64,000 nt of DNA from Pararhizobium sp. A13 (GTDB taxonomy: Bacteria; Pseudomonadota; Alphaproteobacteria; Rhizobiales; Rhizobiaceae), in assembly GCF_040126305.1 (NCBI RefSeq), contig NZ_CP149510.1, positions 466,001-530,000 on the forward strand, given 5' to 3'. Shown here piece after piece: positions 37,253-46,892 of this stretch. Position 1 is the stretch's first letter. Every line of letters begins with the position of its first letter. A model generated the notes under the pieces. That model searched no databases, was not told the DNA's origin, and saw nothing but the letters and a program-made list of their open reading frames with translations. Position numbers and translations under genes: made by a program.

Positions 37253-38554
37253 CTAATCCAACGTGAACACCCCGTCCCACGCCCGTTCCAACATCTCCAG
37301 CGATGCAATCTTGGGCATTGCATTAAATTCGCAATAGGCCCCGATGAAATCTAACAGGTACTTAGGATGATAGCAGGACGCCGGCAAGTTGCAATTGTAC
37401 TTGCGATCGTAGAACAATTCCAAATCACGATGATCTGTTTCAACCGAAACGTTGCCCGCATATGACCGGAATATCCGGATATAGTCGTCCCGAGACGGGT
37501 TATTCACATATATTTTGTACTTGAGACGCCGCAGACCCGCCTCATCGGAGAGATCCGTTGGGGCGATATTGGTCGAGAAGACGACAAGTTCATCAAATGG
37601 AACCCTGAACTTCCTCCCCGTATGCAGCGTGAGGAAGTCATATCCGCGTTCGAGCGGCACGATCCAACGGTTGATGAGCGCCTGTGGCGCGACTTGCTGG
37701 CGACCGAAGTCGTCGATGATGAAGACGCCGCCTGACGCCTTGAGATGCATAGGCGCTTCGTAGACCGAGCCCTCGCTGAAGGTCAGGTCGAGCAAATCGA
37801 GCGTCAGTTCCCCGCCCGTCTTGATGACCGGCCGACGGCATTCGATCCATCGTTGATCCATTTTCGGATAAGGCTTTTGCGTCGCCACGACGGCAGGCCG
37901 ATGCACAGCCTCGTCATAGAAGCTGATCACGTGGCCGCTGACTTCGATGGCGTAGGGCACCCAGATCGACTGAAGAAACAGTCGTGAACTCCGCTCCGCA
38001 ATGCTTGTCTTGCCGTTGCCAGGCGGCCCATAGAGCAGAATGGAAAGCCCAGAATTCATTGCCGGGCCGAGTTTCTCGATCAAGGATTGCGACAACACCA
38101 GCCCTTCGAGGCTCTCGATCAAACGCGCATGCGTTACGCGCTCGTCATGGATGGACTGCAATCCGATCTGTCGGCAGAAGGCATCCAGGGACACCGGGGC
38201 CGGCCCAATATATTGTGATTGCCGTAACGCCGCATGCGCATATTCCAGACCCTTGGTCGAAAGCGCGTAGCGAATGTCGGACTTGACGTCCTCTCCTGCA
38301 AGCCCGCGCGCCTCGAGGAAGGCAAGCTTCACCAGTTCCTTGATCAGGACATTTATCAGCACTTTCGGCAGCTTCATCCGGCCGGCCAGATGCGATGCCG
38401 TTACAGTATCCTGTTCAGTCGCGCATTTTGCCGCCAAGCGTAACATGAACGACAATTCAAGCCCGGTCTCCTCAAGGCTTGTCGGCGCCAGCGGCATGCG
38501 CGGATCGAGCGCCAGGGCGACGTCTTCACGATGTTGATCCAAGGAATACTGCAT
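37253..38554 (-). CDS. AAA-type ATPase linked to the Tad locus
   Basis: 433 residues. The N-terminal part (about 30-115) looks like a winged helix (TVTASHLAGRMKLPKVLINVLIKEL). Walker A is GPPGNGKT at 176-183 and Walker B FIIDDFG at 278-284, followed by a sensor-like VVFSTNIAP. It is not one of the standard Tad ATPases (TadA/CpaF or TadZ/CpaE, both present nearby). It lies 17 bases after tadC, so it belongs to the operon. A remodelling or regulatory role in pilus assembly is inference. Confidence 0.85.
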   Translation of the reverse strand: MQYSLDQHREDVALALDPRMPLAPTSLEETGLELSFMLRLAAKCATEQDTVTASHLAGRMKLPKVLINVLIKELVKLAFLEARGLAGEDVKSDIRYALSTKGLEYAHAALRQSQYIGPAPVSLDAFCRQIGLQSIHDERVTHARLIESLEGLVLSQSLIEKLGPAMNSGLSILLYGPPGNGKTSIAERSSRLFLQSIWVPYAIEVSGHVISFYDEAVHRPAVVATQKPYPKMDQRWIECRRPVIKTGGELTLDLLDLTFSEGSVYEAPMHLKASGGVFIIDDFGRQQVAPQALINRWIVPLERGYDFLTLHTGRKFRVPFDELVVFSTNIAPTDLSDEAGLRRLKYKIYVNNPSRDDYIRIFRSYAGNVSVETDHRDLELFYDRKYNCNLPASCYHPKYLLDFIGAYCEFNAMPKIASLEMLERAWDGVFTLD

Positions 38555-38571
38555 GTAAGCCTCGCTGTTTC

Positions 38572-39519
38572 CTATCCACCGGGTGTCATGCCGATGAGAA
38601 GTGTGACGACACGGATGACAATGGGTACGAGCACGATGATCAGGCTGACCGGAAACAGGAAGCCCCCGAGCGGCAACAACATTTTGATCGGTAGCGCATT
38701 GGCTTTCTCCTCGGCCCGCACGATGCGAAGATCGCGCATTTCCTTGCTGTAGACCCGCAGTGTCTGGGTGACGCTCGTGCCCAGTTCCTCAGACTGCCGG
38801 AACAGGACGGCAAGCGCCCGGGCCTCGTCTATCCGCAATCGGGTCGCAAGATTGGTCAATGCCTCCCGCAGGCGACGCCCACCGCGTACTTCCAGCATCA
38901 TGATCGAAAGATGCAGGCCGAAATCCTGCCGTTTGCTGACGAATTCCCGGGCGACGCGGTTTGCCGCCGCCTCGATGCTCATGCCGGCATCCAGGCAGAC
39001 GATCAACATGTCCATGAAATCGGGAAAGAGACGCCGGTACTCCCGCTCCTTGGCTTGGCCGCGCCGGTCGATATAGATGTTGACCAAAATGAAGGTGATG
39101 CCAGCGGCAATCATCGCGACGAACAGGGCCGACAGCCGTGACATCTCGGGAAAGTAACGATCGATGGTCCAGACGGTTGCGACCAGCACCGCAAGGCATG
39201 TGAGTGCGCGGATCATCTGGAACGTCGTTACCGCGCTTGCACTGAAATATCCGGCGCGAATCAGGCGGTTCTGCGTCGAGTTGGCATTCGTGTCGCGCCG
39301 GGTGATCTCGAAATAGCGGCGGATCAGACGATTCTCCGCCTCGCCGAGGTCGGCAATTGCCGTATCGCTAAAATGGGGTTCGTCGCCGCTCGCCTTCGCC
39401 GCCGTTTCCGACACCCGGACACCGACCGCGCGCCGCCGGAAAACAAGTTCCGACGCGGTGGCGGAAAAGATCAGCACCGAAAAAAACACGACGAGGTATA
39501 TTCCATACTCACCGAACAT
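38572..39519 (-). CDS. tadC: Tad pilus inner-membrane platform protein TadC
   Basis: 315-residue GspF-family protein with an N-terminal helix, two central helices and a C-terminal pair (LIIVLVPIVIRVVTLLIGM). The GspF core reads FPDFMDMLIVCLDAGMSIEAAANRVA, then EELGTSVTQTLRVYSKEMR. It pairs with TadB (7 bases upstream) to form the assembly platform that the CpaF ATPase works on. Confidence 0.92.
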   Translation of the reverse strand: MFGEYGIYLVVFFSVLIFSATASELVFRRRAVGVRVSETAAKASGDEPHFSDTAIADLGEAENRLIRRYFEITRRDTNANSTQNRLIRAGYFSASAVTTFQMIRALTCLAVLVATVWTIDRYFPEMSRLSALFVAMIAAGITFILVNIYIDRRGQAKEREYRRLFPDFMDMLIVCLDAGMSIEAAANRVAREFVSKRQDFGLHLSIMMLEVRGGRRLREALTNLATRLRIDEARALAVLFRQSEELGTSVTQTLRVYSKEMRDLRIVRAEEKANALPIKMLLPLGGFLFPVSLIIVLVPIVIRVVTLLIGMTPGG

Positions 39520-39526
39520 TGTAGCC

Positions 39527-40486
39527 TCAGTATTCGAAGTTAACCATCTTGTAGAGAATGATATTTCCGACGGCCATTACACACAGCAACACGGTAACGA
39601 CGGTCGGTCCATAACCGCTTTCCCAAACCGGGTCGAAGTAGGTCGGCGAAAGCGTCTTGATCATTCCGTAAAGAAGGAATGGATAGAGCGACATGAATAT
39701 CGCCGTGATCCGTCCCTCCGAGGAAATCGACTTGACCTTCGCCTTCAGCATGAACCGGTCGCGCAGTGTCTTCGAGAGATTTTGCAGGATTTCGACGAGG
39801 TTACCGCCGGTTCCGGCCTGGACGCTCAGGGATATCGCGAGCAGGTTCAGGTCTTCCACGCCGACGCGGTCTGCAAGGTTGACGAGTGCATCGTCCAGCA
39901 CCACGCCATAGGTCAGCTCGTCCGATAGCAGACCGAATTCGGAGCCGATCGGATCGGGCATTTCGCGTGCGACAAGAGCAATCGCCGCAGGCAGCGGATG
40001 CCCGGCCGCGAGGCTGCGAACGGCAACATCAAGCGCTTCGGGGAGTTTCTGAGTAAATCTGCGCATCCGGGTCGCGCGGACCCGCCAGACGACGACGACG
40101 GGAATGAGAAAGCAGACCGCCACAAAGATCGGAATCCGGATCAGATGGCTCGGCACCAAAAACTGAACGACCAGCCAGACGACCAGTGCACCGGCTATTG
40201 CGTAGAGCACAAATCGCTTTGCATCGAACTTGATCCCCGACTGCGCATAGAACCGCCGGAGCCGCTGCATCAGCGGCAGCGACCGCCAGTTTTCATCAAA
40301 ACCGCGCTCTTTCAGCATGTCGCGGTAGGTCTTGCGGCGATCGACGCTTTCGTCGAGCAGGCTTAAACGATGGTTCACTGCGCTGTGGCGTTCGGATGTC
40401 CTGAAGTAGCTGCGCAACACCGCTTCGGCAGAAATCAGCGCCGCGATGAAGACAGCGCCATAGACAAGGAGCAAGGTCAGAGACAT
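39527..40486 (-). CDS. tadB: Tad pilus inner-membrane platform protein TadB
   Basis: 319-residue GspF-family protein. The core is LPEALDVAVRSLAAGHPLPAAIALVARE, followed by VQAGTGGNLVEILQNLSKTLRDR. Several hydrophobic helices lie at the N terminus, around residues 95-135 and at the C terminus. The start overlaps the cpaF stop by one base. Confidence 0.93.
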   Translation of the reverse strand: MSLTLLLVYGAVFIAALISAEAVLRSYFRTSERHSAVNHRLSLLDESVDRRKTYRDMLKERGFDENWRSLPLMQRLRRFYAQSGIKFDAKRFVLYAIAGALVVWLVVQFLVPSHLIRIPIFVAVCFLIPVVVVWRVRATRMRRFTQKLPEALDVAVRSLAAGHPLPAAIALVAREMPDPIGSEFGLLSDELTYGVVLDDALVNLADRVGVEDLNLLAISLSVQAGTGGNLVEILQNLSKTLRDRFMLKAKVKSISSEGRITAIFMSLYPFLLYGMIKTLSPTYFDPVWESGYGPTVVTVLLCVMAVGNIILYKMVNFEY

Positions 40487-41937
40487 CAGCTAGCCCGCCC
40501 TGTTTGCAAAAGTGTCCCCGGATCGAAGATCGCTGCCGGGACGATGATCCCCAGTTCCGCGAATTCTTCGACGAACCGGGGGCGAAGGCCGGTAGCGCGG
40601 AATTCCCCGCGGATGCGGCCATCGTCACCTGTGCCGGTTTTCTTGAATTTCATGATCTCCTGCATCTGGACAACTTCCCCTTCCATGCCGGTGATTTCGG
40701 AAATCGAGACGACCTTGCGTGTGCCGTCGCTGAGGCGCTGAACCTGGACGATGAGCGTGATCGCAGACGCTATTTGTGAACGGACGCTGAGCTGGGACAT
40801 CGGCATGCCGGCCATGCCGACCATCTGCTCGAGGCGGCCCACGGCATCGCGCGGGGTGTTGGCATGAATGGTCGTCATCGATCCCTCATGCCCTGTATTC
40901 ATCGCCTGCAGCATGTCGAAGGCCTCCTCGCCGCGCACTTCGCCGACGATGATGCGATCCGGACGCATGCGCAGCGCGTTCTTGAGGAGTTCGCGCTGAC
41001 GAATCTCGTTGCGGCCGTCAAGCGTCGGCGGCCGGGTTTCCAGCCGCCCGACATGCGGCTGCTGCAGCTGAAGTTCGGCCGCGTCCTCAATCGTGATCAG
41101 ACGCTCCTTCTCTGAGATCTGCGACGACAGGGCATTGAGCAAGGTCGTCTTGCCTGAGCCGGTGCCGCCCGAGATGATCATCGACACCTTGCCTTTGACC
41201 GCGGCGCTCAGCAGGATGCGCATCGCATTGGCCATGGCGCCGTATTCGACCAGGCGCTCCAGCGTCAGCGGCGAACGCGTGAATTTGCGGATCGAAACGA
41301 GTGGCCCGTCGACCGAGATCGGCCTGATGGCGACGTTGACGCGCGACCCATCCTTGAGGCGGGCATCGACCAGGGGCGTCGACTCATCGACGCGGCGCCC
41401 GACGGCGGAGACGATCTTGTTGATCACGCGCAGCAGATGGTCCTCGTCCTTGAAGCGGACCGCCGTGCTCTCGAGCTTGCCACCTCGCTCCACATAGACG
41501 CTGTTGTGACCGTTGATCAGGATATCGGCGATCGTATCGTCGGTCAGCAACGGCTCGATCGGTCCGAGCCCGAGCATCTCGTCGGTGATGTCATGGATCA
41601 GGTCATTGATTTCCTTGGCATTGAGCGGGAAATTGTTCTGCCGGATATAGTCCTTGACCAACGGCCGGATCTCGGTGGCAATCTCTTCATTGTCGAGCAT
41701 GTCGAGAATGCCGAGATTGATGCGGTCCAAAAGATAGCGATGCAGATTGACCCGCTCGGCCACCATATCCCGGCCGAGCGCTGGTTCCTCTCCCGCCGTT
41801 ACAGGCCCACCGACAGGCTGCAGCAGCGGCAGGGACGCCTTCTCTGCTGCCTTCGTGGAGAGATCGGCAATCTCCGATTGCGCTTCGCCTTCGGTCTGCC
41901 TCTGCTTGTAAAAACGTCCGATGAACCCGTTCGTCAT
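40486..41937 (-). CDS. cpaF: Tad pilus assembly/retraction ATPase CpaF/TadA
   Basis: 483-residue secretion NTPase of the VirB11/GspE superfamily. Walker A is GGTGSGKTT (257-265); the Asp and His boxes ([23 protein letters not shown]) are visible. [21 protein letters not shown] is the Walker B region. The N-terminal 100 residues are variable as usual. It powers Flp pilus polymerisation at the inner membrane. The gene is followed by tadB and tadC, the usual order. Confidence 0.96.
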   Translation of the reverse strand: MTNGFIGRFYKQRQTEGEAQSEIADLSTKAAEKASLPLLQPVGGPVTAGEEPALGRDMVAERVNLHRYLLDRINLGILDMLDNEEIATEIRPLVKDYIRQNNFPLNAKEINDLIHDITDEMLGLGPIEPLLTDDTIADILINGHNSVYVERGGKLESTAVRFKDEDHLLRVINKIVSAVGRRVDESTPLVDARLKDGSRVNVAIRPISVDGPLVSIRKFTRSPLTLERLVEYGAMANAMRILLSAAVKGKVSMIISGGTGSGKTTLLNALSSQISEKERLITIEDAAELQLQQPHVGRLETRPPTLDGRNEIRQRELLKNALRMRPDRIIVGEVRGEEAFDMLQAMNTGHEGSMTTIHANTPRDAVGRLEQMVGMAGMPMSQLSVRSQIASAITLIVQVQRLSDGTRKVVSISEITGMEGEVVQMQEIMKFKKTGTGDDGRIRGEFRATGLRPRFVEEFAELGIIVPAAIFDPGTLLQTGRAS

Positions 41938-41955
41938 CAGCTTCCCCCTGTTCGA

Positions 41956-42567
41956 CTATTTCACAATCACTGTCGCTCCGACTTTCACCCGGCTATAGAG
42001 ATCGATGACGTCGGCATTACTCATGCGGAAACACCCCGAGGAGGCGAATCCGCCGACCGTCGACTGATCGTTGGTTCCATGAATGCGATAGAGCGTGTCG
42101 GCATTTCCCCGGTAGAGGTAGATCCCGCGCGCGCCGAGCGGATTGAACGGGCCGGCAGGCACAAGTTCCGGCAGGTCCGGTGCACGCGCCTTCATCTCCG
42201 CCGGTGGCCGCCAATCTGGCCATTCGGCCTTGTGACCGACCTTGACGACGCCGCTCCAGCGGAAGCCGTCGCGACCGACGCCGATCCGATAACGGATCGC
42301 GCGGTTGCCGGAGACGACAAGATCGAGCGTCCGGTCCTTGCTGACGATGACGATCGTGCCGGCCGGATAGTTTTTTTCGGTGGTCACCATGACGCCCGTC
42401 GTTGGCCCCAGGTTTCGCGGCACCAGCCCGCTCGCCAACGTCTGTGTCGCAGAGGCTGCGAGCCAGAAAGACGCCGCGACCAGGATACCCCGCATCACTC
42501 GGCGGCATGCTGCCGCCCCCTTGCTGCGCCGCGCCTCTGGCCCGTTGCTGCCGTTGCGCGACTTCAT
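41956..42567 (-). CDS. L,D-transpeptidase (YkuD domain) embedded in the Tad operon
   Basis: 203 residues with a signal or anchor segment (residues about 26-46). The YkuD domain carries the catalytic set H163...S-G-C179-F-R181 (RIHGTND, ASSGCFRMSN); the usual SHGC is SSGC. These enzymes cross-link peptidoglycan or attach proteins to it. The ATG overlaps the cpaE stop by 4 bases, so it is translated with the pilus genes. It may open or brace the wall for the pilus machine; this is inference, as no L,D-transpeptidase belongs to the core Tad set. Confidence 0.88.
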   Translation of the reverse strand: MKSRNGSNGPEARRSKGAAACRRVMRGILVAASFWLAASATQTLASGLVPRNLGPTTGVMVTTEKNYPAGTIVIVSKDRTLDLVVSGNRAIRYRIGVGRDGFRWSGVVKVGHKAEWPDWRPPAEMKARAPDLPELVPAGPFNPLGARGIYLYRGNADTLYRIHGTNDQSTVGGFASSGCFRMSNADVIDLYSRVKVGATVIVK

Positions 42568-43706
42568 TTGACGAGCGCTCCCAGCTTGCTGACGGAGCCG
42601 CAAAAACGTGAACGGGCGTTTACCTCGAACGGCAAGACGCCGCGGTTCACCGCCTCGCTCAGCGTGTCCCAGTCATCGGCAATGATATGCGCGCGCGTAT
42701 CCTTGAATATCTTGTCTGCCTGCTGGCGGCGTACACCAAGGCTGAAGAACTTCGTGCGGTATTTGTTGATGACGATAAAGATCTGGTCCGAATTGCCGCG
42801 CAACCGCACCAGATTGAGAAACAGATCCTTGGCCTCGTGAAGGGCGGGGATCGTCATCTCGGTGACAATGCAGATGCTGTTGGCAGATTCCAGCACATCT
42901 TCTTTCCACGGCGTGTTGTAATACGGGATATCGAGGACCGTGTGATCGCTTTCGAAGGCCGCGACATCCAGCATCCGCAGGACAAGTTCCGCGCCCTTGG
43001 GTGTCAAAAGGACCGACGGTTGCTTGAAAGAGAGCAGTGAAAAACCGCCCGGATGGCGTTTGCGCACGAGATCGATAAATTCGAGGTCGACGCGCGACGG
43101 ATTGGCGATGATAGGCTTCAGATCGTAATCATTGACAAGGTTGAGATAGTAGCCAAGCGACCCGGACGAGAAATCCATGTCGAACAGATCGACGCGCGGC
43201 GAGGAATTTTTCGTCGGCTGGGCCAGCACGTGCGCGAGCGAGGACGCAATTACACTGGCGCCCGCGCCGCCAACGGCCGAGACGACCGCGTGGACCCGGC
43301 TTTCGCTGGCGCCAGCGGTCGGCGCGTGGGTCGAGATCATGTCGATCAGCGAGCGGCGTTCGAGCGGCTTTTTTAGCCAGTCGTTGCCGTTCAAGCGGAA
43401 CAGCAGCCGCAACATGTCATCGGGCAGATCCTCGGAGACGACCACCAACGGCGTATTTCGATGGGCGTTGCGGAAGGTAAACAATTCCGGACGGGTCAGC
43501 ATCTCCCCGTTGTCGACATCGAGCACGATCAGATTGAACTGCGCCAGGTCGGCCCGTCCTGCATCTCGAAGCGCCGCCAGCGCCATGTGGCGCACGTCGT
43601 AGCGCGACAGCGAACCGAACGTATCGAGCATCAAACTCGCAGCCGCCGCATCATCGGAAAGCACAAGGATTTTGGTGGATGCTACAAAATTCATATGAGC
43701 TGTCAT
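42564..43706 (-). CDS. cpaE: Tad pilus localisation protein CpaE/TadZ
   Basis: 380 residues. An N-terminal receiver-like domain (KILVLSDDAAAASLMLDTFG, LIVLDVDNGE) is followed by a MinD/ParA-like ATPase domain (VVSAVGGAGASVIASSLAHVLAQ with a degenerate Walker A; LFDMDFSSGSLGYYL). TadZ proteins place the pilus machinery at the pole. The missing P-loop lysine (GGAGAS) is common in the family. A second ATG four codons in is an alternative start. Confidence 0.9.
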   Translation of the reverse strand: MTAHMNFVASTKILVLSDDAAAASLMLDTFGSLSRYDVRHMALAALRDAGRADLAQFNLIVLDVDNGEMLTRPELFTFRNAHRNTPLVVVSEDLPDDMLRLLFRLNGNDWLKKPLERRSLIDMISTHAPTAGASESRVHAVVSAVGGAGASVIASSLAHVLAQPTKNSSPRVDLFDMDFSSGSLGYYLNLVNDYDLKPIIANPSRVDLEFIDLVRKRHPGGFSLLSFKQPSVLLTPKGAELVLRMLDVAAFESDHTVLDIPYYNTPWKEDVLESANSICIVTEMTIPALHEAKDLFLNLVRLRGNSDQIFIVINKYRTKFFSLGVRRQQADKIFKDTRAHIIADDWDTLSEAVNRGVLPFEVNARSRFCGSVSKLGALVK

Positions 43707-43747
43707 CTCGCTTTACCACGCAATATTATGAGTTCAGCATTATGGGT

Positions 43748-44380
43748 TTAGCAGGTGGAACATGTCTTCAAGTCTTCGGTCGTAATCGTCACCGGATGGG
43801 CAGGAATGGTGACGTCATCAAGCCCGAGCAGTGCACCAAGAATAGGAAGATCAAATGTAATATCGCGGACTTCCAGCCGCATGGTCAGCACCGGCCCATC
43901 CGGCCGGCCCCAATAGCCAAGACCCGAGCGCTGATACGTGACCACCAGGTTCTCCGGCTGGATGCGCCAGTTGAGGTCGCAAATGCCCGGTCGCGGGTCG
44001 CCAGCAGCACCGCAGGCACCGTCGCTTCCCTGGACAATCCGGCTCAACGCGGCCGCATCGCAGGGGGAACCAGAACCACCGCAACTCAGGGATATCGTCG
44101 AGTCGTTCGGCGTCGCGTCGCCATTGTTCAACGGATCGTCAGCGTCGGTCGGGAAGGCATCAGTGAAGTCGTCGAGATCGACCAGCGGATCGGATACGGC
44201 CGCCAGACGCGCGCCATATTGAAGGGCCTTCACCGTCTGGTTCCACTGCGACATGGCGTAGCCGAACTCGATGAAAGCGGCGAACATGAGAAGGACGATC
44301 GGGATCGTGATCAGCCCTTCAGACAAGGCTATTCCGCGGTCATCCCGCCAGAAGGAAAAGAGCGATCGAAGGCCTACCAT
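43748..44380 (-). CDS. TadE/TadF-family minor pseudopilin
   Basis: 210 residues with the TadE-like N terminus: a short basic stretch, RGIALSEGLITIPIVLLMFAAFIEFG as a processed hydrophobic helix, then a periplasmic domain with several cysteines. The Glu after the cleavage region (SEG) fits prepilin-type processing. The start overlaps the preceding TadE-like gene by 7 bases. It is 41 bases upstream of cpaE. Confidence 0.87.
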   Translation of the reverse strand: MVGLRSLFSFWRDDRGIALSEGLITIPIVLLMFAAFIEFGYAMSQWNQTVKALQYGARLAAVSDPLVDLDDFTDAFPTDADDPLNNGDATPNDSTISLSCGGSGSPCDAAALSRIVQGSDGACGAAGDPRPGICDLNWRIQPENLVVTYQRSGLGYWGRPDGPVLTMRLEVRDITFDLPILGALLGLDDVTIPAHPVTITTEDLKTCSTC

Positions 44381-44856
44381 CCCATATACCTCTCTTCATG
44401 CGAGGCATTGATGGAGATCGAATTGACCCCGACCCAGGCAAACAGCAACGACGTCTGATAGAGATGCGCGGTCTGCACGGTGATCGTGCCATCCGCATTG
44501 ACGGGGGTAACCGTGATGTCGGCAAGGTTCGGTCCCCAGTTGCGCACCCGCAGCGCAGCGCCGGCGGCCGGGCTCTGGGTTCCGTAGAAGGCAATCATTT
44601 TCGCCGTCGCGATTGAACAGCTCGACGTGTAGGTCGGCGTGGTTGGCCTGCAGCGCGACAGATAGCGCCCGGCATCCCTGAGACCCGCATCGATCTGCAT
44701 CCGCTGCCAGAAAACATTGCCGAATTCGAGGATGCCGGCGGCGAACAGCGTCACGAAGGGCACGGCCAGCAGCGCCTCGGCAAGCACGGCGCCCTCCTGC
44801 CGCGACCAGAAGCCGAAACAGAACCGGCGGAGAATGAAGTTTCGCAGCGTCATCAT
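44374..44856 (-). CDS. TadE-family minor pseudopilin
   Basis: 160 residues. EGAVLAEALLAVPFVTLFAAGILEFGNVFWQ (read in two blocks) is the standard TadE motif with Glu in the hydrophobic helix. A periplasmic domain with two cysteines follows. It overlaps the TadG-like gene by 4 bases and the next pseudopilin by 7, so the three are translationally coupled. Confidence 0.88.
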   Translation of the reverse strand: MMTLRNFILRRFCFGFWSRQEGAVLAEALLAVPFVTLFAAGILEFGNVFWQRMQIDAGLRDAGRYLSRCRPTTPTYTSSCSIATAKMIAFYGTQSPAAGAALRVRNWGPNLADITVTPVNADGTITVQTAHLYQTSLLFAWVGVNSISINASHEERYMGW

Positions 44857-46454
44857 CTGACCAGCTCCGCTTCTTCCCGCAGGAATTCCTCGAGCGTACC
44901 GCGGCCGCCCTGGCCGGTGATGTCGATCACCTCGAGCGACAGATAGCGCTCACTGCCGGCCTTGATCGCCGGTTTGGTCATGAATAGGCGCGCGAAGGCA
45001 ACCGCCTGCGTCTGCTTGTGGCCGTTCAGATGGCCGATCGAGGCCTCGTAACCGCAATTGACGATCGCGGCGAAGATTTCGCGGCGATCGCCATACTCGC
45101 TCGCCGTATAGTTCGAAAGAGCGGGTCCGGAATAGCACTGGCCGCCGCCTGTCGTCGGATTGCCGATCTCGCCGTTCGCCGAGGCATGGTTGAGTAGTGC
45201 CGGGGTGTTAAGCTCGTAGCGGTAGACATCGTAGGCGGAGGGCCGGCTCGGTGTTCCGGTGGCTGTCGGCGGATAGCTGGAGTGGTTGCTGAGGATGGCG
45301 CTGACCGACGGCGCCGTGCCGCCCTGTGCGACGCTCCAGTAGTTTGCGTAATTCCAATTGTTGCTGGTGCTGATCTTGCCGCCGCCAAGCGCGGTCATGG
45401 TTGCGCCATAACCCAATGGCACCGCCTTGGTGACATCGCCGACCGCGCTGCCGACCATCACCGGGTCATAGGCTTTACAGGCGTCACCTCCCGTTTTCGT
45501 CTGTGCGGAGCGCACGTTCTGAGCCGGGCGGTAGCGGCCGTCATTGCGGGCGCTCTTGAACGACCCCTCGTAGATACCGAAGCGCGTATTGACGCCGGCT
45601 TCAACCGGCCCGGCGACGGCGCCCGTCTTGGTATCCAGGCTGTCCTGCGTATAGCAAGCCCCCGGATTGCCGGTGGCCAGAGCCTCCGCCAGCACGTTCG
45701 CGCCATTGCCCAGAGGGGTTCTGAGGAACCCGAAATTGCCAGGCCCGGGATTGGACGAAGACGTGCTGTGCATTTCGATTTGCCGGCCGTAGAGATTGCC
45801 GGCTGCGAAGTTGGTGTGGAGATCCGCCGCCGCCTGTTCGTTGGCGGCCTCGCTCGTATTGCCTGCCGGTTCATAGGGATTGCAGATGAAGATTGGCGTG
45901 ATGTCACAGGCACTTGCGTGATAGACGGCAACCGCATCGGCGGTAACATTGACCGTATCACGATTGAAGCCGACCGGCAGCGGGAAGATGGTCTGCATCG
46001 CCTGAGGCTTGGCAGAGACCCAGGCATAAGCTGCCTCGTTGCTGTCCGTCGTCACCATCGATCCCGGGATGGGGTCGTCATCGTCATCCGGAATAGCCTT
46101 GAGAAAGGTAACCGTAACGGTGCTCGCAGCGTCGTTACCGGCGTCGTAGGACACCGTGAGGCTGGAGCCGAGCGACATGCCCGCCCCGCCGCCGCCAAAG
46201 GCAGCGGTATTGGCGAGTTTCTCGATCGCCGCCTCGGCCCGGGTGATCGCGTCGTCGCGCCCGTCGAGCTCGCGAGCGCCGGTGAGTGCCATCGCGTCGA
46301 CGGCATTCTGAAGGTCGGTGTGGAGGTTGCCGCTGCGACCGACATCGATCACGAGCAGCGAAAAGCCCAGCAGCAGCGGCATGGATATCAGCGTCAAAGC
46401 GATGACGTAGCCACGATGATCGTTCCAGAAACCCCTGATAGCCCTACTCAACAT
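44853..46454 (-). CDS. TadG-like Flp pilus assembly protein
   Basis: 533 residues. An N-terminal RGYVIALTLISMPLLLGFSLLVIDVGR helix (read in blocks) and the following DLQNAVDAMALTGARELDG match the TadG/TadE-like domain. The remaining large periplasmic part is Gly/Asn/Ser-rich without a clear von Willebrand MIDAS motif. Six G bases lie 7-8 bases before the ATG at 46454, better spaced than the ATG at 46460. Confidence 0.85.
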   Translation of the reverse strand: MLSRAIRGFWNDHRGYVIALTLISMPLLLGFSLLVIDVGRSGNLHTDLQNAVDAMALTGARELDGRDDAITRAEAAIEKLANTAAFGGGGAGMSLGSSLTVSYDAGNDAASTVTVTFLKAIPDDDDDPIPGSMVTTDSNEAAYAWVSAKPQAMQTIFPLPVGFNRDTVNVTADAVAVYHASACDITPIFICNPYEPAGNTSEAANEQAAADLHTNFAAGNLYGRQIEMHSTSSSNPGPGNFGFLRTPLGNGANVLAEALATGNPGACYTQDSLDTKTGAVAGPVEAGVNTRFGIYEGSFKSARNDGRYRPAQNVRSAQTKTGGDACKAYDPVMVGSAVGDVTKAVPLGYGATMTALGGGKISTSNNWNYANYWSVAQGGTAPSVSAILSNHSSYPPTATGTPSRPSAYDVYRYELNTPALLNHASANGEIGNPTTGGGQCYSGPALSNYTASEYGDRREIFAAIVNCGYEASIGHLNGHKQTQAVAFARLFMTKPAIKAGSERYLSLEVIDITGQGGRGTLEEFLREEAELVR

Positions 46455-46571
46455 TGGCATATCCCCCCATCGCGGCGCCTCTTTCGCCGTGACGTGTTGC
46501 TGTTACTGCATTCCTTTCCGCCGCTGCTTCCTAATCCCGCCCGTCAATTCCCGCTCGTCGCCGGCTCCTCG

Positions 46572-46892
46572 TTACTGCCCGTACGACGGCGATCCGTTCG
46601 TTCCCATTGTTGCCGCCGGCAGGATCACCGCCGTTTGCGGCGTCGCTGCGGGCTGGCTGGCGCCGTTGTAGTTGCGCATCACCTTCTGGATGCTCTTCCC
46701 GTCACTGATGATGCGGGTGTTCTGCGCCACCTGCGGGAAAGGATCCTGTATGTGGATGCCCTTGTTGGCCTCCACCGCATTGCCCAATCCGAACGTGATC
46801 GTATCGCGGTGATTCATGTAGTCGGCACAGCCCGAGACCAGGCTCACGGCAGCGAGGACCAGGAGGACGCGCTTATTTCTTGACAACAGCAA
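46572..46892 (-). CDS. Small Tad-locus lipoprotein in the CpaD position
   Basis: 106 residues starting at TTG 46892, chosen because GGGAGG lies 5 bases upstream inside the end of cpaC (20-base overlap). The sequence LLLSRNKRVLLVLAAVSLVSGC gives a lipobox with C22, read here as two blocks joined at the hydrophobic core. The mature part has NHRDTITFGLGNAVEANKG, reminiscent of the C-terminal part of CpaD/TadD-associated lipoproteins but only half their length. It probably assists secretin placement. Confidence 0.72.
   Translation of the reverse strand: MLLSRNKRVLLVLAAVSLVSGCADYMNHRDTITFGLGNAVEANKGIHIQDPFPQVAQNTRIISDGKSIQKVMRNYNGASQPAATPQTAVILPAATMGTNGSPSYGQ

Noticed and set aside
45282..46883. 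533-codon plus-strand open frame opposite the TadG-like gene
   Set aside because: The minus-strand gene fits the Tad operon by overlaps and motif; the plus frame has neither.
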